From NCBI GenBank assembly GCA_034927345.1, contig JAYFQE010000021.1:62001-126000 (forward strand): DNA of 64,000 bases. Direction: 5' to 3'. The stretch's first letter is position 1. Each line of letters opens with the position of its first letter. Below the pieces are notes generated by a model, which worked only from the letters and a program-made list of their open reading frames with translations, was not told where the DNA came from and did not search any database. The position numbers and the translations under genes are program-made. Origin of the DNA: JAYFQE01 sp034927345. Its GTDB lineage: Bacteria; Bacillota; Clostridia; Saccharofermentanales; UBA5734. Shown here in pieces: positions 45,128 through 54,607 of this stretch.

Positions 45128-46837
45128 ATGCTTGATCGTTTTTTGCCTCGCGAGGCGTTTACCTCCTACGAGGATTTCATGAATAATTTTACCATTACCG
45201 TACCGGAACATTTTAATTTTGCCCGGGATGTCGTCGATGCCTGGGCCGAAACGGAACCTGGCAAACCTGCTTTAGTCTGGTGCAATGATGCCGGCGACGA
45301 GCGGCGGTTCAGTTTTCAGGACATTTCGGCAATCAGCCGAAAAATGGCCGCGCTGCTTGCCCGGCAGGGGATTGGCCGAGGCGACGCCGTCCTTTTGCTT
45401 TTAAAGCGGCGCTGGCAATTCTGGACTCTGGCGCCGGCCTTGATGCGGCTGGGGGCGATCTTTATCCCCGCCACCATTCAGCTGATGAAAAAGGATCTGG
45501 TCTACCGCTGCAATGCGGCTTCGGTCAAGGCCATTATCACGATTACCGAACCGGATATTACCCGGGCGATCGCCGATGCTCTGCCTGAATGTCCGACGGT
45601 GTCCTTTGTCGATTATATCCGGTCTGACGCGAAAGCCGAAGCCTCCGAACCGCCTTTTACGCCGCCGCAAGGCTGGAATGATTTCAATCAGCTGCTGACG
45701 GCGGTCGATGAAACGGCCGCGGCCGCCTGCGCCGCCAACCGCGAACCCGCTGCCGGCGGAACGGAGCCGATGCTGATCTATTTTACGTCCGGCACGACCG
45801 GCATGCCCAAAATGGTGCTGCATGATTACAACCACCCGCTGGGACACATCATCACGGCTCACTACTGGCAGCAACTGCAGCCCGACGATCTGCACATCAG
45901 CGTCGCCGATACCGGCTGGGCCAAATGCGGCTGGGGCAAGATCTACGGGCAGTGGATCTGCGGCGCCGCCAATTTTGTTTATGATATGGACCGTTTCGAT
46001 CCGGCCGGTCTGCTGGAAAAGATCTCGGCCTACCGGGTCACGACTTTTTGCGCGCCGCCGACGATCTACCGTTTTCTGATCCATGAGGATCTCGGCCGCT
46101 ATGACCTGTCTTCGATCCGTCTGGCCCTGACGGCCGGCGAACCGCTCAATCCTGAAGTTTTCAACCGCTTCAAACAGGCGACCGGCCTGGAAATCCACGA
46201 AGGCTTCGGTCAGAGCGAAGGCGTGGTCCTTTGCGCGAATTTTCCTTATTTTCCGCCGCGTCCGGGATCGATCGGCAAACCCTCGCCGCTTTATCAGCTG
46301 GACATTATCGACGATCAGGGCGAATCCTGTCCGCCGGGCACCGAAGGCCGCGTGATTATACGCGGTCTCGATAAGCAGGCGCCGCCCGGATTATTCCGCG
46401 GGTATTATCGAGATGACGCAGCTACGGCGAAAGTCTGGCATGACGGTTATTACGAAACCGGCGATGTTGCCTGGCAGGATGAAGACGGATTTTTCTGGTT
46501 TGTCGGCCGTTCAGATGATGTCATCAAATGCTCCGGCTACCGGATCGGTCCTTTTGAAGTAGAAAGCGCGCTGCAGGCCCATCGCGCGGTTCTCGAGTGC
46601 GCGGTGACCGCGGTGCCCGATCCGATGCGCGGTCAGGTGGTTAAAGCCACCATTGTTCTGGCTCGCGGCTATCAGCCTTCGCCGGAACTGATCCGCGAAT
46701 TGCAAAATCATGTCAAGCATACGACGGCGCCGTACAAGTATCCCCGGGTTATCGAATTTGTCGATGCCCTGCCGAAAACGATCAGCGGTAAAATCCGGCG
46801 GATCGAGATCCGCAGCCGCGATGAGGAAAAGCAATAG
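45128..46837 (+). CDS. AMP-dependent acyl-CoA synthetase, medium-chain type
   Basis: 569 residues of the adenylate-forming family. The P-loop YFTSGTTGMPK is at 219-228, EGFGQSE is the A4-like motif, YYETGDVAWQDEDGFFWF and GRSDDVIKCSGYRIGP are the hinge and adenylation/thioesterification motifs, and the catalytic Lys is in TISGKIRR near the C-terminus. It activates a short- or medium-chain carboxylic acid with ATP and joins it to CoA in the cytoplasm. AAGGAG precedes the ATG. It is linked to the XRE-cupin regulator and followed by a bidirectional terminator. The exact acid cannot be predicted; butyrate-like or aromatic acids are usual for this branch. Confidence 0.9.
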   Translation: MLDRFLPREAFTSYEDFMNNFTITVPEHFNFARDVVDAWAETEPGKPALVWCNDAGDERRFSFQDISAISRKMAALLARQGIGRGDAVLLLLKRRWQFWTLAPALMRLGAIFIPATIQLMKKDLVYRCNAASVKAIITITEPDITRAIADALPECPTVSFVDYIRSDAKAEASEPPFTPPQGWNDFNQLLTAVDETAAAACAANREPAAGGTEPMLIYFTSGTTGMPKMVLHDYNHPLGHIITAHYWQQLQPDDLHISVADTGWAKCGWGKIYGQWICGAANFVYDMDRFDPAGLLEKISAYRVTTFCAPPTIYRFLIHEDLGRYDLSSIRLALTAGEPLNPEVFNRFKQATGLEIHEGFGQSEGVVLCANFPYFPPRPGSIGKPSPLYQLDIIDDQGESCPPGTEGRVIIRGLDKQAPPGLFRGYYRDDAATAKVWHDGYYETGDVAWQDEDGFFWFVGRSDDVIKCSGYRIGPFEVESALQAHRAVLECAVTAVPDPMRGQVVKATIVLARGYQPSPELIRELQNHVKHTTAPYKYPRVIEFVDALPKTISGKIRRIEIRSRDEEKQ

Positions 46838-46868
46838 GTTTCCGGCTGCTTTGTTTCATATTAAAGCT

Positions 46869-46908
46869 GATTCCCGCCGGTTCGCTGTCAGACAAACCGG
46901 CGGGAATC
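46869..46908. terminator. Bidirectional terminator-like hairpin
   Basis: GATTCCCGCCGGTT (46869-46882) pairs with AACCGGCGGGAATC (46895-46908) over a 12-base loop, between two genes that point at each other. The T-tract is short on both sides, but the 14-bp stem is strong. Confidence 0.75.
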
Positions 46909-46950
46909 ATTGTTTCGGGAAAGAGCAAGACAGGAATTGTTTCCGTTAAT

Positions 46951-48828
46951 TCAAGATATTTGAATACAGTATATTTTTTGAGCATAAGTTGCGACAACGA
47001 TTTTGTCGTTATAGGCCGACGGTGACGCCTCGCAGTTCTGGCCGATGGACAGGGTATCGATATCCTTGCCGGTCTGCGGATCAAAAAGATGCATGATGCC
47101 GACAGAATCGCAAAAAATGCCATATGACCGGCCGCTTTTGCTTTGGATCGAAATGGGTGAACTCCAGCTGTAAGCGCTGAGCGCCCTTTCCCAAATCAGA
47201 TCGCCGCTTTCCTTATCCAGTGCCAGCAGCTTGCCCGCGCTGGCGCTGGTCGTCTTGCAGACATTGAAGATGATCCGGTCGGCAAAATCGCCCCGGCCCA
47301 GGAGCGGCGTCGCCAACAGACCGCCGTTCAGGTTGGAGTCATAAACGCAGGGGACGTCGTATTGCCAGACCAGTTCTCCGGTAAGCGCGTTCAGTTTGCG
47401 CAGCTGGCAGATATCGTTAGCCGTACCGGCCAATTTTCCGCGGTGGTCGATCGTGTTGCCCTGGTAGAGAAAGACGCCGTGATCGGTTTCTTCCAAGACC
47501 ATGGTAGCGTCGGAATCGTCGCCGGCATTGAAGACCCAGACCGGCTCCAGCGTATTAATGTCCAGGCAAACGACGGCTCCGTCGTTATCAGAAAAATAGA
47601 TTAAATTGCGATAAGCCACAGACGAACTCTCAATGCCGTATTTATGATTAATCGGCGTTTCATAGCGCAGTTTGGTGACGACCGGATCGATCGACACCGA
47701 ACCGGCTTTGGCGTCGTACTGCGTATTGAGCTTCACTTTGTAGAACAAACCGTTTTCACCCGGTTCCAGCAGCGTATCGCTCTTTCCGTCGATTAAAGCC
47801 GACGAATCGAATGCGCCCCAGTTCTTATGCGTGGCGACGGCGTCCTTGCCGACGATGCCGTATATCTCCTTGTTCTGGATCAAGTCGAAAATGCGGTATT
47901 TGAAAACGCCGATATGTCCATTAGTATCGTTGAGTCCCTGGCCGGCATAAAACAGGGGATAACCGCGCGGATCGACGCAGCCGGTCCCTTTAAAAGAAAA
48001 TCCGACCTTAATCGGGTCGCGGGTAGGCCGTCCGGTTTCCAGATCCAGGCAATAGATATTGCCGTCAAAAACCGGATAGAAAACTTCGACCAGATCCTTA
48101 TCTTTCATTTCCTGAGATATGCCCATGACCTGCCGGGTTTCTTCCGGCCAATGCACCAGAAGCGGCTGACCGGTCCAGCCGGCGCCCGGCCAATAACTGC
48201 CTGTGCCGCTGATGGCGCCGATATCCTTAGTCCAGATGATTTTCAGCTTCTCGTCCTGAATGTCGGCGCTGCCCCAGGCCGGCGCGTTGCGATATTGGTT
48301 GCCGCGAAAAGTCAGAACTCCGTCAATGCCGGTAAAAGTATCCGGCGAGCCAAAGGCTGTTATAGAATCAGATGGATCGGCAGAGAGCAGTTGATTGGAT
48401 CCGTTGTAAATCCGCCAATTGATCTTGCCGATATCCGGCAGCGTTTTGGTTTTAGAGCCGTCGGATTGGCTGGTTCCGGCCGTATACCCCGGCAAATCAG
48501 TCAGGGCGATAGCCAGCTTGGCCGGATCCGTTGTTTCCGGCGTCGGTGTTGGCGCCGAAGTCGGCGCCGGTGTTGACGTCGGCAAGGGCGATGACTCTGA
48601 AGTACCGGCCGTCTGAGATGTCGTTATGGCCGTACCGCTGCCGGAGGTTGGACTCTCCGATGATGACGGCTGAGTGGTTTCCGTTTCGCCGGCCGTGCAG
48701 GCCGGGAGCAGCGCCATCAAGCAAATTAACCCTATGCATAGCCAGCGGCAGATCCCTGTTCGTTGCGGGCGGTTATTTTTTGAAGTCCTTTTCATGCTCA
48801 GACCGGACAAGTTTTGCCAAGTTCCCAT
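46951..48828 (-). CDS. Beta-propeller (PQQ-like) lipoprotein
   Basis: 625 residues. A signal sequence with a lipobox LPAC (near residue 44) is followed by a Ser/Thr/Pro linker to about 105, then a Trp-rich PQQ-like beta-propeller: VLTFRGNQYRNAPAWG, VVCLDINTLEPVWVFNAGDDSD, KLNALTGELVWQYD, LLALDKESGDLIWERAL. The repeats A-L-D-x-x-x-G-x-x-x-W are typical of the superfamily. It is probably a surface scaffold or substrate-binding protein rather than a PQQ enzyme. AGGGAGG just before the ATG at 48828 supports this start over the internal ATG at 48795. It is the last gene of a minus-strand run with cell-wall genes, which suggests an envelope role. Confidence 0.8.
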   Translation of the reverse strand: MGTWQNLSGLSMKRTSKNNRPQRTGICRWLCIGLICLMALLPACTAGETETTQPSSSESPTSGSGTAITTSQTAGTSESSPLPTSTPAPTSAPTPTPETTDPAKLAIALTDLPGYTAGTSQSDGSKTKTLPDIGKINWRIYNGSNQLLSADPSDSITAFGSPDTFTGIDGVLTFRGNQYRNAPAWGSADIQDEKLKIIWTKDIGAISGTGSYWPGAGWTGQPLLVHWPEETRQVMGISQEMKDKDLVEVFYPVFDGNIYCLDLETGRPTRDPIKVGFSFKGTGCVDPRGYPLFYAGQGLNDTNGHIGVFKYRIFDLIQNKEIYGIVGKDAVATHKNWGAFDSSALIDGKSDTLLEPGENGLFYKVKLNTQYDAKAGSVSIDPVVTKLRYETPINHKYGIESSSVAYRNLIYFSDNDGAVVCLDINTLEPVWVFNAGDDSDATMVLEETDHGVFLYQGNTIDHRGKLAGTANDICQLRKLNALTGELVWQYDVPCVYDSNLNGGLLATPLLGRGDFADRIIFNVCKTTSASAGKLLALDKESGDLIWERALSAYSWSSPISIQSKSGRSYGIFCDSVGIMHLFDPQTGKDIDTLSIGQNCEASPSAYNDKIVVATYAQKIYCIQIS

Positions 48829-48850
48829 ATGCGCCTCCCTGGATTGTCTT

Positions 48851-49642
48851 TCATATTTTTAATAAACGGGCGATATTATCTCCCATGATTTGACGCTTTT
48901 CTGACGCGCCAAGTCCAAGACTATCGATAAAAGCGGTTTCATAAGCCATATTGCCCCACGGCGAATCCGAGCCGAACAAAATCCGGTCGGCGCCATGCCG
49001 CTCGATGATTTTCTGGGCTTCCGGCAGAGGAATATGGCTATGGCAGAACGCCGTATCCAGATAGACCGGCTTATGAACCAGCCATTTCTGCACGGCTTGC
49101 CAGCAGAAACAGCCGCCCAGATGAGCGGCAATGACCGGCGCTCCGTCGAAGACCGGCAGGATTTTCGCCAATGCTTCCGGCGCGGCCTGCTCGGTATCGG
49201 CATAACCGATATCGTAACCGGCGTGGAAGACGGTGATCAGGCCCAAGGCGGCGGCGCGCCGGTACAGGGGGAACATCCGCGGTTCATCGACGGCAAAATG
49301 TTGAAAAAAGGGATGAAATTTAACCCCTTTCAAGCCGCCGGCGGCAATCCGGTCCAACTCATCCAGGGCATCCGGCGCGTCAGGATGAACGGAGCCGAAA
49401 CTGAATACGGTCGGGCTGTTGATTTTGGCAGCAAACTGATTGACTGATTTTTGCTGCGACGGCGATGTGGCAATATGAAGCACACAAGCCGCGTCAATGC
49501 CGCAGCGGTCCAATTCCTTTTTTATTCCTTCAATCGTGCCGTCGGTCCAGGCGACCAGCGCTCCCGAACTCCGGCTCAATTTGCTCAAAGCAGTCGAAGC
49601 GATTTTTGTGGGGAAACAATGCGTGTGGCAGTCGATGATCAT
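48851..49642 (-). CDS. Amidohydrolase-family metal-dependent hydrolase
   Basis: 263 residues of the amidohydrolase-2 TIM-barrel type: the H-x-H motif CHTHCFP at the N-terminus, GVKFHPFFQ, VIAAHLGG and DRILFGSDSPWG with the metal-binding Asp. These positions match the metal-ligand pattern of the family, which includes decarboxylases and lactonases. The start at 49642 has AAAGG nearby. It lies 40 bases after the PBP gene and 22 before the propeller lipoprotein gene, so it is probably in their operon. Substrate unknown. Confidence 0.85.
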   Translation of the reverse strand: MIIDCHTHCFPTKIASTALSKLSRSSGALVAWTDGTIEGIKKELDRCGIDAACVLHIATSPSQQKSVNQFAAKINSPTVFSFGSVHPDAPDALDELDRIAAGGLKGVKFHPFFQHFAVDEPRMFPLYRRAAALGLITVFHAGYDIGYADTEQAAPEALAKILPVFDGAPVIAAHLGGCFCWQAVQKWLVHKPVYLDTAFCHSHIPLPEAQKIIERHGADRILFGSDSPWGNMAYETAFIDSLGLGASEKRQIMGDNIARLLKI

Positions 49643-49682
49643 TGAACGAGTTTCCTTTCTGGTGTTTCTTAGTCTTCGGCGG

Positions 49683-51080
49683 TCACCCGGCCAGGGCTGA
49701 CACGGCGGTTTTCAGCAGGGCGGCGGCGATCGGGGCCGCCGTTTTGCCGCCGGAACCGCCTTCCTCGACAATAACGGCGATCGCCAGCGGCATTTGGTCG
49801 TCCGTTATATAACCGACGAAAAGCGCGTTGTTGTCCTGTCCATCAACTTGAACTGTACCTGTTTTACCGGCGACCGTATACCCTTTAATCGCCGCGGCCG
49901 AGCCGGTGCCGTTTTTTACGGCGTTGACCATCAGTTCTTCAAGTTCGCCGGCGATCCGCGTACTGAGAATGCTCTTTATGGTCTGCTCATTTAGCTGGGC
50001 ATAATTCATGCCCAGAGGATTGGTCAGATGGTCGATAATATGCGCTTGCTGCAGCACACCCTGATGTCCGATCGCCCCTGCTATCATAGCCATTTGCAGC
50101 GGCGAGACCGACAGGCGGCTGTCGGCTGTCGGCTGGCCGATCGCCAGCCAGGACAGGACGGAAGCGCTGCCGGAACTGCTGATCTCGCTAAGCCCGACAT
50201 CCAGTTTATCGACTTTCAGCGTTGTTCCGATGCTCATCGTTTCAGCCGTTTTTATCAGCTGCTGCCGTCCCAGCGCAGCTCCGGCCTGACCAAAATAGAC
50301 ATTGCAGGATTTGGCAAACGCCTGGCTCAAGTCGACGGAGCCGTGGCCGTCGCCGGTTTCGTCCGCGCCGCTCGAATCGACGGTTGAACGGGCCTGGCAA
50401 TGAACAACCAGATCAGCCGTATCGGTTGATTGCAGATATGCCGCTGTTGTAATAATCTTGAAAGTTGATCCCGGCGCATAGGCGCCGAGAAAAGCACGGT
50501 TGAACAAGGCCGTATCCGGAATGTCCTTAAAAGCGATAACCGATGCCGGCGAGGTGCTGGGCGAACTGACCGATGCCAGAATAGCGCCGGTCTGATAATT
50601 CAGTAAAACGACGGCGCCCTTGCGGCCGTCCAATAATTGATAAGCCTTTTTACATAAGGCGCTGTCAATCGTCAGGGTGATATCATCGCCGGCCAGCCCC
50701 TGGCCCTGGATATCCAGAAAGAACTGGTGCAGGATATTGCGGTCGGTTCCCAGCAAGTCGGACTGATAACGTGCTTCGATCGTATTGTCGATATTATGGG
50801 TATAATCGCCGACTAGCTGCAGAACGGCCATGGCTGTGGTTTTGTCTTCATGGTAGATCCGTTCGCCGTTTTTGCTCTGAGCCAGAACGACGCCGTTGCG
50901 GTCGTAAATAGTGCCGGCCTGGGCATATCGGGATTTCAGGGCCGCTTTATTTTCGCCGGCGGCCACATACAACTGCGTACGGCTGCGATGCTGCTGGATA
51001 ATGAGCCCGGCCAGCAAGGCTGCCGATATGACCAGGAAGACCAGAAGAACAATTTTTATATTGCGCAGAAGCTGCTTCAT
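49683..51080 (-). CDS. Penicillin-binding transpeptidase (FtsI/PbpA-type)
   Basis: 465 residues. An N-terminal membrane anchor (about 9-29) precedes a short non-catalytic region with AQAGTIYDRNGVVLAQS. The transpeptidase domain has S-T-F-K at 205-208 (catalytic Ser205), S-C-N at 258-260 and K-T-G at 406-408, the three active-site motifs of class B PBPs. It crosslinks peptidoglycan outside the membrane. It begins 3 bases after the FHA-SEDS gene, the classic SEDS/bPBP pairing in which the first makes glycan strands and the second crosslinks them. The size is small for a class B PBP, similar to PbpA of actinobacteria. Confidence 0.93.
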   Translation of the reverse strand: MKQLLRNIKIVLLVFLVISAALLAGLIIQQHRSRTQLYVAAGENKAALKSRYAQAGTIYDRNGVVLAQSKNGERIYHEDKTTAMAVLQLVGDYTHNIDNTIEARYQSDLLGTDRNILHQFFLDIQGQGLAGDDITLTIDSALCKKAYQLLDGRKGAVVLLNYQTGAILASVSSPSTSPASVIAFKDIPDTALFNRAFLGAYAPGSTFKIITTAAYLQSTDTADLVVHCQARSTVDSSGADETGDGHGSVDLSQAFAKSCNVYFGQAGAALGRQQLIKTAETMSIGTTLKVDKLDVGLSEISSSGSASVLSWLAIGQPTADSRLSVSPLQMAMIAGAIGHQGVLQQAHIIDHLTNPLGMNYAQLNEQTIKSILSTRIAGELEELMVNAVKNGTGSAAAIKGYTVAGKTGTVQVDGQDNNALFVGYITDDQMPLAIAVIVEEGGSGGKTAAPIAAALLKTAVSALAG

Positions 51081-51083
51081 AAG

Positions 51084-52922
51084 CTATTTCACCTCTACTT
51101 GTCTGGCCGAAAGACCGATCAGGATAGCGAAAAGGGCCATGATTGTCAGAATGGAACTGCCGCCCCGGGCAATCAGCGGCAAGGTCGCGCCGGTCAGGGG
51201 AAGCAGGCCGGTCACTCCGGCAATGACGACGGCGGCTTCGACAAAAAAGAGCGTGCCGATTCCCAGAGCCAGGCTGGAAGTGAAGCCGTCGCGGGCAATC
51301 AAGGTAACCCGGGCAGCTCGCAGCCAGAGAATGATGAAGAACAAGACAATAACCAAAGCGGCCAGCAGGCCGAACTCCTCGCCGGCTATGGCAAAAACCA
51401 TATCCGATGAAGCCAGGGGAATGCCGCCGGGGCTGCCGTTGCCCAGCCCGCGCCCGAAAAGCCCGCCGCGGCCTATGGCCTGCAGCCCGTAGACAATCTG
51501 GCGGTTGCTGTCGTTAACCTCCGTCCATAAGGTTGTCCAGCCGCTGATCCGCCGCTGAACATGAGGGAAAAAGGAAAAAGCAAGTACGCCGATCAGCGAG
51601 CCGCTGCCCAGAATGAGCAGCGTCGTCCAATATTCGGAAGTCATCACGACATAAACCAATAAAGTGGTGGGCAGGAGGATCATGGCCGAACCAAAATCCG
51701 GCAGCATCAAGATCAGGAAGAAAACGCCGGCTGCCCAAACTGCGAAGAATAATTGAATGCGCAGTGAAGGCCGGTTTTTAAAGAAGCTGGCCAGCACGAT
51801 CAGATAGGTGGCTTTCGCAAGTTCCGTCAATTGAAGCGACAAGCCGCCGACGGTTATCCAGAGCCCGGCGCCATGCGTATCGGCTCCGCTGCCCAGCACC
51901 AGCGTCAGACCGAGCAGCAGCGGGGTAGCCAGGGCGCACAGCAAGCCCAGGGGCTCGAGTATGCGGGTCTTGGCGACAAGAATGGCGATGATCGGCAGGA
52001 CAAGAAACCCCAGCAGCAAAGCGCCGCCCTGAGGCGCGAGATCCAGGATCACGGCGCGGGCCGCCGCCGTCGTGTCCAGAGGATTAACGGACAGGTCCAA
52101 TTTGGTCAGGGACAGCCGGATTTGAATCATCAGGCCGAAAAAAGCCAGGAACGCCAGACAGAGGAGCAGAACGCGGTCGATCTGGCGCATAACCAACGGC
52201 AGGAGCAAGTAGTAGAGATTGATCATGATGAGAAGGCCCATGCAGAAAATGCCGATGGCCAAGCGCAATTCCGGCAAAATTTCGGGCGTCAGGTAAAAAA
52301 GCAGCAAGCTGCCGGCCAGAGCAAAAAGATCAAAAGCCAGCCAGGCCAAGGCCAGGCTGCCGCCCGAGCGTGCCGCCGGACAAAGGGCTTTTGCCGGTTC
52401 CGGATCGTAAAGTTGGCCCCCGGCCTGGCGTTCGTCGATAAAGGTCAGTTCCTGATCGCCAAGCGTCAGCGTATCCATATGCTCAAGCGGCGTGGCCGGC
52501 ACGATAGACACGCCATTGATCATGACCCGGCGTCTGCTGCCGGCCGGACGCAGAAACCAGACGCCGTCATATAAATAGATGATGGCGTGCCGCATGGCGA
52601 TGGACGCGTTTTTCAGCCGGACATCGCAAGATGCCGCGCGGCCGATGCAAGTCGTATGATACAGCGGCAGAATCATAAACTGCGGCATGCTGTCCGTTCT
52701 GCTCTGCAGCCCGGCCCGGGCTAAAGGCTTGAAGCGGGCCGCGCGGCCGCCGGCCTGCGGATCTTGCCGCAGACGCAGAAAGAAGCCGTGCACCGGCACG
52801 ACACAATGCTTCATGTGCCAGCGCAATTCCGCTAAAGATAACCGCAGCATCAGCCAGACGATCAAAACCATCAAGGCGACGAATAAATAGCGGAATAAAT
52901 AAGCTATTTCCTGAACATGCAT
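51084..52922 (-). CDS. FHA domain fused to SEDS (FtsW/RodA/SpoVE) glycosyltransferase
   Basis: 612 residues. A membrane helix (about 10-28) is followed by an FHA domain at about 84-163 (IGRAASCDVRLKNASIAMRHA; MINGVSI; LEHMDTLTLGDQELTF), with the G-R, S-x-R-H and N-G positions needed for phospho-Thr binding largely kept. About ten further membrane helices form the SEDS core, with LPDFGSAMILLPTT and the family pattern GRGLGNGSPGGIP. It polymerises lipid II into glycan strands with the PBP encoded downstream. The FHA part suggests control by a Ser/Thr kinase, but no kinase gene is in the window. AAGGCGGTGAT precedes the ATG. Confidence 0.88.
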   Translation of the reverse strand: MHVQEIAYLFRYLFVALMVLIVWLMLRLSLAELRWHMKHCVVPVHGFFLRLRQDPQAGGRAARFKPLARAGLQSRTDSMPQFMILPLYHTTCIGRAASCDVRLKNASIAMRHAIIYLYDGVWFLRPAGSRRRVMINGVSIVPATPLEHMDTLTLGDQELTFIDERQAGGQLYDPEPAKALCPAARSGGSLALAWLAFDLFALAGSLLLFYLTPEILPELRLAIGIFCMGLLIMINLYYLLLPLVMRQIDRVLLLCLAFLAFFGLMIQIRLSLTKLDLSVNPLDTTAAARAVILDLAPQGGALLLGFLVLPIIAILVAKTRILEPLGLLCALATPLLLGLTLVLGSGADTHGAGLWITVGGLSLQLTELAKATYLIVLASFFKNRPSLRIQLFFAVWAAGVFFLILMLPDFGSAMILLPTTLLVYVVMTSEYWTTLLILGSGSLIGVLAFSFFPHVQRRISGWTTLWTEVNDSNRQIVYGLQAIGRGGLFGRGLGNGSPGGIPLASSDMVFAIAGEEFGLLAALVIVLFFIILWLRAARVTLIARDGFTSSLALGIGTLFFVEAAVVIAGVTGLLPLTGATLPLIARGGSSILTIMALFAILIGLSARQVEVK

Positions 52923-52989
52923 GGTATCACCGCCTTGGCGATCTGATCAATAATCATAGACATCATCATGCTACCTGGGCTGCAGCCGG

Positions 52990-53724
52990 TCAAATCAAAA
53001 ATCCGCCGTTCGGACTAATGACCTGGCCGGTAATGAATGCAGACTGTTCCGAAGCGAGAAACAAGACCGTATGGGCAATATCGGATGTGCTGCCGATCAC
53101 GCCCAACGGCGTTTGATCTTTGAGGTTTTGTCGGGTTTCATCATCCAGCTCCGCGTTCATGTCGGTGTCGATAACGCCCGGCGCGACACAATTAACCTGG
53201 ATGCCCGACTGGCCCAGTTCTTTGGCCAAAGCCTTGGTGAAGCCGATAACAGCCGCTTTGGCGGCAGAATAAGCGACCTCGCAGGAAGCGCCGGTCAAAC
53301 CCCAGACGGATGATATATTGATGATCTTGCCGGCCTTCTTATGGATCATATCCGGCAGGACACTCTGGCAGCAATGGAAGACTCCTTTGACATTGATGGT
53401 AAACATGCGGTCCCATTCTGCTTCGCTGATATCGGCGAAGAGTTTCTGCTGGGCGATGCCGGCATTATTGATCAGGATGCCGATCGGCCCGAAAGACCGG
53501 CGGATCGTTGCCGTCATCGCGTCAACCTGGCTTCGGTCGCCGACATCGGCTTTTATAGCCAGCACATCACATCCGGCCGCTTTAAGTTCCTGAACCAGAC
53601 TTTCAGCAGCCGCGGCATGTTCATGATAATTGACGGCGACACGATAGCCATCCAGCGCGAATTGACGCGCAATTTCTCTGCCGATACCCCGCGAGGCGCC
53701 GGTTACCAATACGACAGCCTTCAT
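52990..53724 (-). CDS. SDR-family oxidoreductase, FabG-like
   Basis: 244 residues with the classic short-chain dehydrogenase set: nucleotide-binding TGASRGIG (8-15), NNAG (87-90), Asn111, Ser138-Ser139, and the catalytic Y-x-x-x-K at 152-156 (YSAAK). The C-terminal ASEQSAFITGQVISPNGGF is typical of 3-oxoacyl-ACP reductase-like enzymes. It reduces a keto group with NAD(P)H in the cytoplasm. Its ATG overlaps the end of the preceding SDR gene by 4 bases. FabG is only the nearest characterised relative; a sugar or lipid substrate is possible. Confidence 0.85.
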   Translation of the reverse strand: MKAVVLVTGASRGIGREIARQFALDGYRVAVNYHEHAAAAESLVQELKAAGCDVLAIKADVGDRSQVDAMTATIRRSFGPIGILINNAGIAQQKLFADISEAEWDRMFTINVKGVFHCCQSVLPDMIHKKAGKIINISSVWGLTGASCEVAYSAAKAAVIGFTKALAKELGQSGIQVNCVAPGVIDTDMNAELDDETRQNLKDQTPLGVIGSTSDIAHTVLFLASEQSAFITGQVISPNGGFLI

Positions 53725-54482
53725 GCGGCGGGTTTTCCTTTCAGCTTCTGGATTTTATAAGCGACGGCCAACAAAACCCTATCGCCGGCGAAACGGGTAA
53801 AAAAGCGTAAAGCTCTTATCGTCCAGCCGGGAATGATGATCATTTTCCCCTGAGCCATTTTCTTCAAAGCATAAGCGGCCACATCGGCGCTTTTCAGGCC
53901 GTTAAATTTATAAGAAGCGCCGGCCCGTTTATTAAAACCGGTTTTCACAGGCCCCGGACATAAAGCGCAGATCTTAACCTGGCTGTTCTGGTGGCGAAGC
54001 TCTTCATGGATCGCTTCGGTCAGCCGGAGGACATAGGCCTTGGATGCATAATAACTCGAAAGCAGCGGCCCCGGCATAAAGCCGCCGATTGAGGCAACAT
54101 TCAGAATCGCGCCATGATCGGCTTTGATGAAATCACGTAAAAAAAGTTTGGTCAGGATATGGACAGCCCGGATGTTCAAATCGATCATATTGAGCTCGGT
54201 TTCCAGATCTGCCGCTGCAAATTCACCATAATAGCCAATGCCGGCATTATTAATCAGAATATCAATTCCCGAAAGCTTGACTTGCTCATAAAGAAAATAG
54301 CATGATTCGGCCTTTGACAGATCAAGGGCATATATTTCCACGGCGGTCGGCAGCTCCTGCTGCACAATCGCCAGCTGGTCGCGGTTTCGCGCCACGAGTA
54401 TCAGATCATAATTCATGCTGCTTAATATTTTGGCCATGTCGCGTCCGATACCTGAACTGGCGCCTGTTATCAAGGCCCGCAT
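53721..54482 (-). CDS. SDR-family oxidoreductase
   Basis: 253 residues. TGASSGIG (6-13), NNAG (78-81), Ser131 and YYASK (Tyr144, Lys148) mark a classical SDR; IPGWTIRALRFFTRF near the C-terminus is typical of the DltE/YqjQ-like branch with a membrane-associated tail. It overlaps the next SDR by 4 bases, which indicates coupled translation. It is the first gene of the minus-strand run that continues into the cell-wall genes. A TATGAT about 40 bases upstream could be its -10 element, without a clear -35. Substrate unknown. Confidence 0.83.
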   Translation of the reverse strand: MRALITGASSGIGRDMAKILSSMNYDLILVARNRDQLAIVQQELPTAVEIYALDLSKAESCYFLYEQVKLSGIDILINNAGIGYYGEFAAADLETELNMIDLNIRAVHILTKLFLRDFIKADHGAILNVASIGGFMPGPLLSSYYASKAYVLRLTEAIHEELRHQNSQVKICALCPGPVKTGFNKRAGASYKFNGLKSADVAAYALKKMAQGKMIIIPGWTIRALRFFTRFAGDRVLLAVAYKIQKLKGKPAA

Positions 54483-54607
54483 GTCTGTTCACCGCCCCAT
54501 TTCCTGTACTTTTCTCCTATCATACCACTTATGCCGGAAATGAGCGACTAAATGTGGCTTTTACCCCCTTGTATCACCACCGCGAAGCAAACCGGTCAGA
54601 AAAACGT

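Noticed and set aside
45401..46198. 265-codon minus-strand frame opposite the acyl-CoA synthetase
   Set aside because: The synthetase motifs on the plus strand are unambiguous.
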